Shown piece after piece: positions 1 through 7,985 of a stretch of 64,000 nt of DNA. How positions within the stretch are numbered: position 1 is the first letter of the stretch; each line of letters starts with the position of its first letter. Source of the stretch: an uncultured Faecalibacterium sp. (GTDB lineage Bacteria > Bacillota > Clostridia > Oscillospirales > Ruminococcaceae). The stretch lies in contig CAKTBG010000008.1 in the NCBI GenBank assembly GCA_934533135.1, forward strand, positions 1 through 64,000, given 5' to 3'. A model generated the notes under the pieces. That model was given only the letters and a program-made list of their open reading frames with translations. It had not been told where the DNA came from and made no database searches. The position numbers and the translations under genes were made by a program.

Positions 1-1047
1 CTGACCAGTCTGGATGTGAGCCAGAATACCAAATTGGAGGAGCTGCTTTGCGGCAAGAACCAGCTGACGGAACTGGATGTGCGAAACAATACGGCGTTGT
101 GGTGCCTGTCTTGCTACGAAAACAAGCTGACCAGTCTGGATGTGAGCCATAATACCCAATTGGAACAGCTGGATTGCGGCAGGAACCAGCTGACGGAACT
201 GGATGTGCACAACAATACGAAGTTGTGGTACCTGTCTTGCTACGAAAACAATCTGACCAGTCTGGATGTGAGCCAGAATCCGGCATTGCAGGAGCTGTAT
301 TGCGGCAAGAATCGGCTGACCAGCCTGGATGTGAGCCAAACGGTTGTTGCGACACTGAAAGCAAGCGGCAACCAAATCGACATCAATGTGGAAACGACCC
401 CCCGCACCTTTGACCTGAGCACCCTCCCCGGGTTTGATGCGAGCAAGGCCAGCGGATGGGTTGGCGGCACCGTGGACGGCAGCACCCTGAAAGTGGATGA
501 GGGCGCGACCCAAGTGACCTACACCTACGACTGCGGCAAGGGCCTCAGCAGAGACTTTACCCTGAACGTGAATGTCGTCCCGGACAGCACGGTAACGCCT
601 CCCTCCGGCGGTGACGGAACCGGTACAACGACGCCTCCTTCCGGCGGTGACGGCACCGGCACAACGACACCTCCTTCGGGCGGCGGTGGCGGCGGCGCAG
701 GCCTTGCAGTGCTGGCCGTCGGCGGCACGGCACTGGTGGGTCTGGCCGGTTACGGCATCTACAGCTATGTGACGGAACAGCAGCTGAAAGCCATCCTGCC
801 GGAAGGCACAGCTGTGCCCGAGAACCGCGCACAGACCGCTCTGCTGCTGTGGAACACCGCAGGCCGCCCCGAGCCAGCCGCGGCTCCGGCCTTTGCGGAC
901 GTGGCAGACCCGGATACCGCCAAGGCAGCCCAGTGGTGCGTGGAGCAGAACCTGCTGCAGACCCGCCGCGACGGAGCCTTTGCCCCGGACAGCACCCTCC
1001 CGGCCTATAAGACCCTGAACGCCTACCGGCAGCTCACCGGAAAGTGA
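1..1047 (+). CDS. Cell-surface leucine-rich-repeat protein, 5' end missing
   Basis: The reading frame is open from the first base, so the N-terminus lies outside the window. About the first 115 residues are short LRRs with the pattern LxxLxCxxNxLTxLDVSxNT, including recurrent Cys residues. Next come a beta-rich segment, two PPSGGDGTGTTT repeats, a Gly run, a hydrophobic stretch of about 20 residues (bases ~690-765) and a C-terminal domain of about 90 residues. The ending (FADV..., AxxWCVEQNLL, FxPDSTLP) resembles an S-layer homology motif. The last ~270 bases are nearly identical to the end of the next gene, so the two are tandem paralogues. A role in adhesion or surface display is inferred, not shown. 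Confidence 0.85.
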   Translation: MTSLDVSQNTKLEELLCGKNQLTELDVRNNTALWCLSCYENKLTSLDVSHNTQLEQLDCGRNQLTELDVHNNTKLWYLSCYENNLTSLDVSQNPALQELYCGKNRLTSLDVSQTVVATLKASGNQIDINVETTPRTFDLSTLPGFDASKASGWVGGTVDGSTLKVDEGATQVTYTYDCGKGLSRDFTLNVNVVPDSTVTPPSGGDGTGTTTPPSGGDGTGTTTPPSGGGGGGAGLAVLAVGGTALVGLAGYGIYSYVTEQQLKAILPEGTAVPENRAQTALLLWNTAGRPEPAAAPAFADVADPDTAKAAQWCVEQNLLQTRRDGAFAPDSTLPAYKTLNAYRQLTGK

Positions 1048-1094
1048 GCCTGCCGCGGGCAGCCCCACATCCGATCAAACGAAAGGAGCGACCT

Positions 1095-3356
1095 ATGAGA
1101 CAACGATTCACAAAACGAACGCGCCTTGTCAGCGGCCTGCTGACACTGGCCATGGTGTTTACCTTCCTGCCCTTCAGCGCGTTGGCGGCAGAGGGCGATA
1201 TAGCAATCGATGATACCAGTGTTTTTCCGGATGCGGGGTTCAGAGAGTATCTCTCGATTGGATATCATTATGTCGATGGCACAAAGATACAGATAGACAC
1301 AGATGAGAATGGCATTCTCAGCCAAGATGAGCGGATGGCAGTTAAAAACATGGATGTCCGTGGGTATGCAGTCTACGGCTTGAAAGGCATCGAATATTTT
1401 ACTGAGCTGCGCGAATTGAATTGCACGAACAGACAAATTGGGAGCTTGGATCTGAGTAAGAATACAAAGCTTGAGCAGTTGCGCTGTAAAAACAGCGGGC
1501 TGACCCAGCTTGACCTGAGCAACAACCCCGAGATCGCTGTTTTGGACTGCTCCGACAATAATAGTTTGGGGAAGTTGGATTTGTCAAAGAATACGAAATT
1601 GGAAAATCTGAACTGCTCCTACGATAATCTGAATGAGCTGGACGTCAAAAAGAATACAGAGCTGCGAGAGCTTATCTGCATTGGAAATTATCTGAAGGAA
1701 CTGGACGTAGATGTGGCCCATAAGAAAAAACTGGAGATATTAAAATGCAGCAGTAATCAGCTGGAATCGTTGATCGTTGGAGAAAACAGGTTATTGAAAG
1801 AACTGCGGTGTGATCAAAACCAGCTGTCCCAACTGAACCTGAGCAATCTGGAAAGACTTGAAACGCTGTTCTGTTCCGATAATAAGCTGACTATATTGAA
1901 TGTCAGCTATAGCCCTGAACTGAAGGCATTGCGGTATATGAATAACCAACTCACCAGTTTGAATCTGGAACAGAGTCCGCTGCTCACCCCATCGAATACT
2001 GACGCATGGATGAACAATAATGTTTACACCGTTACCCTGACCCCTGACCGTACTTTTAACCTGAGCACCCTCTCCGGCGGTGCGTTTGATGTGAGCAAGG
2101 TCATCAACTTGAACGGCGGCACCGTGAATGACAACATTCTGACGGTGAATGAAGGTGTTAACAAAGTAACCTATAGTTACCGCTGTAGTGATAATATGGC
2201 CTCAGTCTTCGCGCTGGATGTGACTGGTACGGGCGGCATCCCCGGCGGCGGTGACGGAACCGGTACAACGACACCTCCTTCGGGCGGTGACGGCACCGGT
2301 ACAACGACGCCTCCTTCCGGCGGTGACGGCACCGGCACAACGACGCCTCCTTCGGGCGGTGACGGCACTGGTACCACGACGCCTCCTTCCGGCGGTGACG
2401 GCACCGGTACGACGACACCTCCTTCGGGCGGCGGCACCGGCACAACGACGCCTCCTTCGGGCGGCGGCACCGGCACAACGACGCCTCCTTCCGGCGGTGA
2501 CGGCACCGGCACAACGACACCTCCTTCGGGCGGCGGCACCGGTACAACAACGCCTCCTTCGGGCGGCGGCACCGGTACGACGACACCTCCTTCGGGCGGC
2601 GGCACCGGTACGACGACGCCTCCTTCGGGCGGCGGCACCGGCACAACGACGCCTCCTTCGGGCGGTGGCACCGGCACGACAACGCCTCCTTCGGGCGGCG
2701 GCACGGGTACCACGACGCCTCCTTCGGGCGGCGGCACCGGCACGACGACGCCTCCCTCCGGCGGCGGCACCGGTACGACGACGCCTCCTTCGGGCGGCGG
2801 CACCGGCACGACGACACCTCCTTCGGGCGGTGATGGCACTGGTACGACAACGCCTCCTTCGGGCGGCGGCACCGGTACAACAACGCCTCCTTCGGGCGGC
2901 GGCACCGGCACAACGACGCCTCCTTCGGGCGGCACCGGCACAACGACGCCTCCTTCGGGCGGTGACGGCACCGGCACAACGACGCCTCCTTCGGGCGGCG
3001 GTGGCGGCGGCGCGGCCATCCTGCTGGTGGGCGGAGCAGCCGTGGCCGGTCTGGCCGGTTACGGCGTGTACAACTATGTGTCTGAGCAGCAGCTGAAAGC
3101 CATCCTGCCGGAGGGCGTGGCTGTGCCCGAGAACCGCGCACAGACCGCTCTGCTGCTGTGGAACACCGCAGGCCGCCCCGAGCCTGCAGCGGCCCCGGCC
3201 TTTGCAGACGTGGCAGACCCGGATACCGCCAAGGCAGCCCAGTGGTGCGTGGAGCAGAACCTGCTGCAGACCCGCCGCGACGGTGCCTTTGCCCCGGACA
3301 GCACCCTCCCGGTCTATAAGACCCTCAACGTCTACCGGCAGCTCACCGGAAAGTGA
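1095..3356 (+). CDS. Secreted leucine-rich-repeat protein with long Pro-Thr-Gly tandem repeat and C-terminal SLH-like domain
   Basis: This is a 753-residue protein. The start is the ATG at 1095, preceded by AAAGGAG; an in-frame upstream start at 1044 has no such site. Residues ~1-33 form a signal peptide ending in FSALAA. Residues ~95-310 hold about ten degenerate LRRs of the LxxLxCxxNxL type, followed by a beta-rich module. About 22 copies of a 10-12-residue unit (PPSGG[D/G]GTGTTT) then span residues ~383-638. A hydrophobic helix (~640-660) and the same SLH-like tail as in the upstream gene close the protein. The LRR half uses more AT-rich codons than the repeat and tail, which suggests a mosaic. 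It is probably a cell-wall-spanning surface protein; the ligand is unknown. Confidence 0.88.
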   Translation: MRQRFTKRTRLVSGLLTLAMVFTFLPFSALAAEGDIAIDDTSVFPDAGFREYLSIGYHYVDGTKIQIDTDENGILSQDERMAVKNMDVRGYAVYGLKGIEYFTELRELNCTNRQIGSLDLSKNTKLEQLRCKNSGLTQLDLSNNPEIAVLDCSDNNSLGKLDLSKNTKLENLNCSYDNLNELDVKKNTELRELICIGNYLKELDVDVAHKKKLEILKCSSNQLESLIVGENRLLKELRCDQNQLSQLNLSNLERLETLFCSDNKLTILNVSYSPELKALRYMNNQLTSLNLEQSPLLTPSNTDAWMNNNVYTVTLTPDRTFNLSTLSGGAFDVSKVINLNGGTVNDNILTVNEGVNKVTYSYRCSDNMASVFALDVTGTGGIPGGGDGTGTTTPPSGGDGTGTTTPPSGGDGTGTTTPPSGGDGTGTTTPPSGGDGTGTTTPPSGGGTGTTTPPSGGGTGTTTPPSGGDGTGTTTPPSGGGTGTTTPPSGGGTGTTTPPSGGGTGTTTPPSGGGTGTTTPPSGGGTGTTTPPSGGGTGTTTPPSGGGTGTTTPPSGGGTGTTTPPSGGGTGTTTPPSGGDGTGTTTPPSGGGTGTTTPPSGGGTGTTTPPSGGTGTTTPPSGGDGTGTTTPPSGGGGGGAAILLVGGAAVAGLAGYGVYNYVSEQQLKAILPEGVAVPENRAQTALLLWNTAGRPEPAAAPAFADVADPDTAKAAQWCVEQNLLQTRRDGAFAPDSTLPVYKTLNVYRQLTGK
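2244..3008 (+). repeat. Coding minisatellite, ~22 units of 30-36 bases
   Basis: The unit encodes PPSGG[D]GTGTTT. Most units are 33 bases (11 residues), several are 36 (with an added Asp codon) and one is 30. Synonymous third-base variation (ggcaccggt, ggcaccggc, ggcacgggt) is scattered among copies, so the array has aged and is not a single recent expansion. Unit loss or gain keeps the frame. Two units of the same kind lie in the upstream paralogue at ~598-675. Confidence 0.95.
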
Positions 3357-3427
3357 GCCTGCCGCGCCTGTCTGCTCTCCGGATCGGAGACCCCTTGGCA
3401 GAGCGGAACGGCTGACAGCTTCGCAAA

Positions 3428-3475
3428 AAGCCCCCCTTCGGCAGAAGCACGCGCTTCTCCCCCGAAGGGGGGCTT
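3428..3475. terminator. Extended inverted repeat after the LRR genes
   Basis: The 14-base arms at 3428-3441 and 3462-3475 are complementary. A nested AGAAGC/GCTTCT stem extends the hairpin. There is no clear T-run on the plus strand, so it may be a weak terminator for the LRR genes or only a structured boundary. Confidence 0.55.
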
Positions 3476-3552
3476 TGCGTCGAAGAAAAGCAAACGCGCG
3501 GCGGGAACAAAAAATTTTTCGCCCATGCAATAACCCGATGAAAAAAGGTCAC

Positions 3553-3581
3553 TTGCGCAGAGGGGTGGAATTTGATACCAT
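3553..3581 (+). promoter_or_regulatory. Probable sigma-A promoter of the small exported protein
   Basis: TTGCGC at 3553-3558, a 17-base spacer and TACCAT at 3576-3581. The 60-base leader holds two small hairpins (around 3593-3608 and 3611-3628) before an AGGAGG site. Confidence 0.45.
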
Positions 3582-3649
3582 AGAAGCACAGAAAGCGGTA
3601 CACCGCTGAAAAATCCCTCTTCCGGGAGGGAATACAGGAGGATAATTCC

Positions 3650-4264
3650 ATGAAAATGAATCATAAAAATTCTGCCCGCAAACTGATCGCCGCCGCCGTG
3701 ATGCTGGCTGCGGTTGCGACCCTCTCCGTGGGTGCCTTTGCCGCCGGGGATGCGGATGCAGCCGCTCCGCAGACCGGCAGCGAGCAGGCATCCACCGTGC
3801 CCGACGACTATGTGGTGGCCGGGTACCTGCCCCCGATGCCTATGGATCAGATGATCCAGGGCGATATCATGATGATCGGGATCGAGGGCGAGACGCCCGT
3901 GGAAGCTGCGCCCGAAACGGCCGCGACCACCGAACAGGTTCCGCTGGCTGCGGGTCTGACCATGACCGGCCTGCCTTGGAAGGAAGTGCTCTTCACCGCC
4001 CGTCAGGAGGGTTCGGTGCTGACGCTGGACGCACCCGAGGACATTGTGACGGTGCGGGGAACCATCGGCGACCTGCGCAAGCAGATGGCGCAGGGCATTG
4101 GCACCCTGTCTGTGGTGAGCAACAAGAATTCCACCACCCTCAACCTGACCCTGCTGTGTGAGGGCTACGCCGACAATGCCCGCTTCACCCTGCGGCAGAT
4201 CGGCAGCCGCACCTTCCTGACCATCGGCGGCCGCTGCCGCCGCGATCTGCTGATCGGCCGCTGA
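3650..4264 (+). CDS. Small exported protein of unknown function
   Basis: This is a 204-residue protein with an AGGAGG site just upstream of the ATG. Residues 1-27 are a signal peptide (basic start, hydrophobic core, cleavage near AFA-AGD). It is followed by an acidic, Ala/Pro-rich linker up to about residue 100. The C-terminal ~100 residues look like a compact beta-rich domain, and I recognise no catalytic motif. It has its own promoter and is followed by a strong terminator, so it is monocistronic. No family assignment is made. Confidence 0.8.
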   Translation: MKMNHKNSARKLIAAAVMLAAVATLSVGAFAAGDADAAAPQTGSEQASTVPDDYVVAGYLPPMPMDQMIQGDIMMIGIEGETPVEAAPETAATTEQVPLAAGLTMTGLPWKEVLFTARQEGSVLTLDAPEDIVTVRGTIGDLRKQMAQGIGTLSVVSNKNSTTLNLTLLCEGYADNARFTLRQIGSRTFLTIGGRCRRDLLIGR

Positions 4265-4303
4265 GTGCCGCCTTTCCGCGATCCGCAACAGAGAATACAA
4301 AAC

Positions 4304-4346
4304 AGCGTCTCCCCCTCCGCAGCAACACTGGCGGAAGGGGAGACGC
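4304..4346 (+). terminator. Intrinsic terminator of the exported-protein gene
   Basis: Arms 4304-4320 and 4331-4346 pair as AGCGTCTCCCC.. with ..GGGGAGACGCT, followed by GCTTT. The T-run is short. Confidence 0.7.
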
Positions 4347-4349
4347 TGC

Positions 4350-4605
4350 TTTGGGTAGCTTGAGCGAGCGACAACCACCAGCTCTGCTGGTGGAGTAGAA
4401 AATGCTTTAGCTATAAGATTCAAGCGAAGCGAGATGACAGAGAAATTGTCATCTTAGAAGATGCACTTTGCAACATAGCTCGTTAGAGCGGTAGGGCAGG
4501 TAATGCAGATGAAAGATGCTTGCTCGTGGCCCCTTAAGGGGCTTTGCCAGTAAGGTGCCCTTCTAGGGCTTACTCAAGCCACCGGCTCAGCCGGTGGTTT
4601 TGACT
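4350..4605 (+). mobile_element. Probable non-autonomous IS200/IS605-type remnant, possibly carrying an omega-RNA-like structure
   Basis: There is no ORF here. Two matching perfect hairpins mark the ends: CCACCAGC-tct-GCTGGTGG (4375-4393) and CCACCGGC-tca-GCCGGTGG (4579-4597). Subterminal imperfect palindromes of this kind are typical of IS200/IS605 elements, which have no inverted terminal repeats. Between them are further hairpins: AAGATGACA.../TGTCATCTT near 4430-4455, GCCCCTTAAGGGGC at 4531-4544, and a GTAAG...CTTAC stem near 4550-4574. The assignment rests on structure only, with no transposase or TnpB gene to confirm it. A free-standing structured RNA is the alternative. Confidence 0.4.
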
Positions 4606-4632
4606 TTGCCCTGCCTGCGGCAGTGCCGTGCT

Positions 4633-4651
4633 TTCGAGTCCTGTACCGTCC
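4633..4651 (+). repeat. 19-base inverted copy of the tRNA-Val 3' end
   Basis: These 19 bases equal the T-loop-to-acceptor part of the tRNA-Val gene at 4720-4795, but in the opposite orientation. Matching stops exactly at the end of the acceptor stem. Such segments commonly serve as att cores of integrative elements, but no integrase is present here. Confidence 0.6.
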
Positions 4652-4684
4652 GAGACTCCAACGGAAGTTGGCGGCAGACGCAAC

Positions 4685-4712
4685 AAAAAAGCCCCTGACC
4701 TAAGTCAGAGGC
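4685..4712 (-). terminator. Terminator of the tRNA-Val gene
   Basis: Read leftward, GCCTCTGAC and GTCAGGGGC form a stem followed by six T residues, eight bases beyond the tRNA CCA end. Confidence 0.8.
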
Positions 4713-4719
4713 TTCTATT

Positions 4720-4795
4720 TGGTGGACGGTACAGGACTCGAACCTGTGACCTCCTGCACGTCAAGCAGATGCTCTACCAGCTGAGCTAACCGTCC
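4720..4795 (-). tRNA. tRNA-Val (anticodon GAC)
   Basis: A full cloverleaf is readable on the minus strand. The acceptor stem is GGACGGT/ACCGTCC, there is a D-arm TAGCTCAGCTGGTAGAGC, and the anticodon loop TTGACGT gives GAC. The T-arm contains GGTTCGAGTCC and the CCA end is encoded. Length is 76 bases. Confidence 0.96.
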
Positions 4796-4877
4796 ATGTG
4801 TCGTATCGACTTGGATATATTACCACAGATCCGGTGCAAATGCAAGTGTTTTTTGAAAAAAGTTGATTTTTTTGGAA

Positions 4878-5042
4878 TTGCCCTCTCAGTCTCGCGATCG
4901 CTCGACAGCTTATCCTCCCTTTGTCACTAACGCGACATCTCCCTCCGACCGGAGGGAGTCTTTCAAAGGGAGAGCCAAGACTTGCCTCCCACTTTGCGAC
5001 AAAGGGAGGCTGGCGGCAGTGCGAAGCACGGACGGAGAGGGC
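4878..5042. repeat. Interspersed repeat (Faecalibacterium-type, CCCTCTCAGTC family)
   Basis: This is a non-coding, hairpin-rich element built from CCCTCTCAGTC...GACAGCT, CTCCCTCCGNCCGGAGGGAG and related palindromes. Its relatives lie at 30504-30612, 42345-42420, ~42505-42565 and ~42720-42890. The copies share short blocks but differ in length and orientation. Each lies just outside a gene end, so they may act as transcript boundaries. Confidence 0.8.
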
Positions 5043-5633
5043 TTACAATGCCTTCCGGATGATGTCATACAGCACCGGCTTCATCCGCTCGATGTCGTCG
5101 GGCTTGCCTTCGAGGATGCTGGAATAGCACACCGACATACACATACTGCCGAGGGCGGTGATCCGCTGGTAGATCTCCCGCTCGGTGCGGCCGGCCATTT
5201 CGGGGCTGGTGAGGATCGCGTCCAGCAGCTTGCGCATCAGCGGCTCGGCTTCGGTGCTGGCTTCCAGCTGGTCGAGGCCGGGCCAGACGAAGCTCCGCTC
5301 GAGGAACTTGAGCATCAGCACATCCTTGCGGAAGGCCTCGATGATATGGTCGATGACAAAGATCATCTTGTCCGGGAAGGTCACGGCATCGCTCTGGTGC
5401 TCCACGGCGTCGCAGGCATCGTTCAGCAGCTGGTAGCTCACTTTGCCCAGCAGAGCCTGCGTCACGGCGTTCTTGTCCGGGAAGTAGAGATAAAACGTTC
5501 CCTTGGCGACCTTGGCGAGGGAGGTGATGTCCGCCACGCTGGTCTTGGCCGGGCCGCGTTCGAGAAACAGCTCGTAGGCTGCGTCCAACAAGGCTCTGCG
5601 CTTTTCCTGTTTCTTTCCTTCCACGATGCTCAT
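5043..5633 (-). CDS. TetR/AcrR-family repressor
   Basis: This is a 196-residue protein. Residues ~10-56 are a classical TetR N-terminal HTH, with RRALLDAAYELFLERG, then TSVADI and KGTFYLYFPDK. The rest is a helical ligand-binding/dimerisation domain without recognisable specificity. It is divergent from the MMPL exporter gene, whose promoter carries two matching palindromes, so it most likely represses that operon and perhaps itself. The chosen ATG has GAGGA about 12-16 bases upstream, a loose fit; a GTG three codons in is possible. Confidence 0.9.
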   Translation of the reverse strand: MSIVEGKKQEKRRALLDAAYELFLERGPAKTSVADITSLAKVAKGTFYLYFPDKNAVTQALLGKVSYQLLNDACDAVEHQSDAVTFPDKMIFVIDHIIEAFRKDVLMLKFLERSFVWPGLDQLEASTEAEPLMRKLLDAILTSPEMAGRTEREIYQRITALGSMCMSVCYSSILEGKPDDIERMKPVLYDIIRKAL

Positions 5634-5762
5634 TCTGGTTTCTGGATCCTCTTTTCTGCGATGTTCTGTACTGTCTCAATTAGTTTAGCAGTCCTTCCGC
5701 CCCAGCGCAAGCCCCAAATGCGGGGGAAGGGTTAGACAATTTTCGGGCTTTGATAAGAAAAC

Positions 5763-5844
5763 TGACTTTTGGTCATTTTTTGCCTTGACACCCGCGGCGG
5801 ATTGGCTATAATAGTGCTTGCTCAGAAATGACTGCGAGTCATTT
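5763..5844 (+). promoter_or_regulatory. Consensus promoter flanked by two TetR-type operators
   Basis: TTGACA at 5785-5790, a 16-base spacer and TATAAT at 5807-5812. Palindromes flank it: TGACT-TTT-GGTCA at 5763-5775, upstream of -35, and AAATGACT-GCG-AGTCATTT at 5826-5844, just after the start site. Both fit TGACT-N3-[AG]GTCA. The flanking pair suits tight repression by the adjacent TetR protein. Confidence 0.8.
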
Positions 5845-5886
5845 TTGAGGCGTTTCCATCAATTCAACTTTCTATGGAGGGTTCTC

Positions 5887-7980
5887 ATGAAAAAGATCGC
5901 ACAGGGCATTGTGCGGCTGCGTAAGTTGATCCTAACAGTGGCGATCCTGCTGTTGATCCCTTCCGCAGTCGGCGCAATTGCCACCCGCATCAACTATGAC
6001 ATCCTCACCTACCTGCCTCAGGATCTGGATTCCATGATCGGTGAGGTGGTATTGGAGGATGACTTCCATCTGGCCTCCACCGGCATGATCACGGTCGAGG
6101 GCCTGCCAACCAATGAGCTGATCGCCATGAAGAAGGACATCGAGGCCGTGCCCGGTGTCACCCAGACCTTCTGGCTCAGCGATGTCATCGACCCGAGCAT
6201 CCCCACCGAGATGCTGCCGGCGGACATCCAGCAGTTCATGTTCGGCAAAAACGATTCGACCATGATGATCGTCCGGTTCGACGGCCCCAGTGCCAGCGAC
6301 GAGACGATGAACGCGGTCGCCCAGATCAAGAAGGTCCTGCGCAAGGATTGCTTCTTCGGCGGCATGAGCGTCATCCTGCAGGATACCAAAGCCCTGATCA
6401 ATCAGGAGATGCCGTTCTACATCCTCTGCGCCGTCGGTGCCAGTCTGGTGGTGCTGTTCCTCTCGCTGGAAAGCACCGTCACCCCGCTGCTGTTCATGCT
6501 GGGGCTGCTGTTCCCCATTGTGTACAACTTCGGCACCAACATCTTCCTCGGCCAGATCAGCTACATCACCGAGGCTCTGGCCACCGTCCTGCAGCTGGGC
6601 GTCACGATGGACTTCTCCATCTTCCTGCTGCACCGGTATCAGGAGGAAAAGGAGCTGCGCTCCAACAACGAAGAGGCGATGGTCTCCGCCATCTGCAAGA
6701 CCATGACCTCCATCTCGGCTTCCAGCCTGACCACCATCGCGGGCTTCCTCGCCCTGTGCGCCATGCGCCTGACGCTGGGCCGCGATATCGGCATCGTCAT
6801 GGCCAAGGGCGTTGCGCTGGGCGTTGTCTGCACCGTTGTCATCCTGCCCGCGCTGATCCTGACCTTTGACCGTCAGGTGGAAAAATACAAGCACCGCACC
6901 GTCATCCCCCGGCTGACCAAGCTGAGTTACTTTGTTTCCGGCCACGCCAAGACCATCGTGGCCGTCTTCCTCGTGCTGCTGGTGCCGTTTGCCATTGCAC
7001 AGCAGAAGACGGAAGTGTACTACACCCTCTTCGATTCGCTGCCGCAGGATCTGACCGGCATCGTCGGCACCAACAAGCTGGGCGAGGACTTCGGCATGAC
7101 CACCTCCCACTTCATTCTGGTACACGATGATCTGACCGCGTCGCAGGTCTCCGACCTCTGCGACGCGCTGGACGACGTGGACGGCATCACGCAGGTCGTC
7201 AGCCTCGATTCCATCACCGGCCCGGGCTTTGACACCGAGCTGCTGCCCGACAGCGTGATGGAGATCCTGCAGTCCGGCGGCTACAAGCTGATCCTTGCCA
7301 ACAGCTCTTACAAGACCGGCACCGACGCCATCAACAACCAGCTGACCGAGATGAACGACTGCATCAAGGCCGTCGATCCCGCGGGCGTCATCACCGGCGA
7401 GGGAGCCATGACCAAAGACCTGATCGAGGTCGCGGATGTGGACTTTGCCCACGTCAACGTCTGGTCCATTCTGGCCGTCCTGCTCATCATCGCCCTCTCC
7501 TTCAAGAGCATTTCGATCCCCGTCCTGCTGGTCGCCAGCATCGAGGCGGCCATCGCCATCAACATGGGCATCCCGTACTTCACCGGCACCCAGCTGCCCT
7601 TCATCGCCAGCATCGTCATCGGCACCATCCAGCTGGGCGCGACCGTGGATTACTCCATCCTGATGACCACCCGTTACCACGAGGAGCGTGCCTTTGGCCG
7701 CACGCCCAAGCAGGCCGCGCAGCAGTCGCTGGAGCACTGCAGCCAGAGCATTCTGACCAGCGGCCTGACCTTCTTTGCCGCCACCGTCGGCGTGGCAGCC
7801 ATCAGCAAGATGGAACTGCTGCAGAGCATCTGCCTGCTGATCTCCCGCGGCGCACTGATCTCCATGGCTGTCATCCTGATCGTCCTGCCCGCAGCCCTGA
7901 TGCTGACGGACGGCCTCATCCGCCGCACTACCCTCCATTGGCTGGTGCCTGAAACCACCGAGAAGTCTGAAAAGGAGTAA
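5887..7980 (+). CDS. MMPL/RND-superfamily exporter
   Basis: This is a 697-residue membrane protein. The ATG at 5887 is chosen because GGAGGG precedes it; the upstream in-frame start at 5818 lies inside the promoter region. It has the two-fold RND layout: TM1, an extracellular loop, then a five-TM bundle, repeated. Each bundle includes a sterol-sensing-like segment, and the loop beginning RYQEEKE/RYHEER follows TM4 in both halves. The family exports lipids, peptides or drugs using the proton gradient. It is followed 5 bases later by a secreted heptad-repeat protein, which is probably its extracellular partner. Expression is likely TetR-controlled; the substrate is unknown. Confidence 0.88.
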   Translation: MKKIAQGIVRLRKLILTVAILLLIPSAVGAIATRINYDILTYLPQDLDSMIGEVVLEDDFHLASTGMITVEGLPTNELIAMKKDIEAVPGVTQTFWLSDVIDPSIPTEMLPADIQQFMFGKNDSTMMIVRFDGPSASDETMNAVAQIKKVLRKDCFFGGMSVILQDTKALINQEMPFYILCAVGASLVVLFLSLESTVTPLLFMLGLLFPIVYNFGTNIFLGQISYITEALATVLQLGVTMDFSIFLLHRYQEEKELRSNNEEAMVSAICKTMTSISASSLTTIAGFLALCAMRLTLGRDIGIVMAKGVALGVVCTVVILPALILTFDRQVEKYKHRTVIPRLTKLSYFVSGHAKTIVAVFLVLLVPFAIAQQKTEVYYTLFDSLPQDLTGIVGTNKLGEDFGMTTSHFILVHDDLTASQVSDLCDALDDVDGITQVVSLDSITGPGFDTELLPDSVMEILQSGGYKLILANSSYKTGTDAINNQLTEMNDCIKAVDPAGVITGEGAMTKDLIEVADVDFAHVNVWSILAVLLIIALSFKSISIPVLLVASIEAAIAINMGIPYFTGTQLPFIASIVIGTIQLGATVDYSILMTTRYHEERAFGRTPKQAAQQSLEHCSQSILTSGLTFFAATVGVAAISKMELLQSICLLISRGALISMAVILIVLPAALMLTDGLIRRTTLHWLVPETTEKSEKE

Positions 7981-7985
7981 TCACT

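Noticed and set aside
2244..3008. Regular repeat array that could be mistaken for CRISPR
   Set aside because: Units are contiguous and in frame with a coding sequence, no unique spacers exist and no cas genes are near.
2177..3530. Long minus-strand open frames (up to 442 codons) opposite the tandem-repeat stalk
   Set aside because: They are produced by the 33/36-base repeat, giving monotonous RRRCAGA- or PPPEGGVVVPV-type translations with no RBS or domain.
4633..4795. Complete integrative element at tRNA-Val
   Set aside because: There is no integrase or direct att repeat; the only match is inverted and ~70 bases away, so at most a scar.
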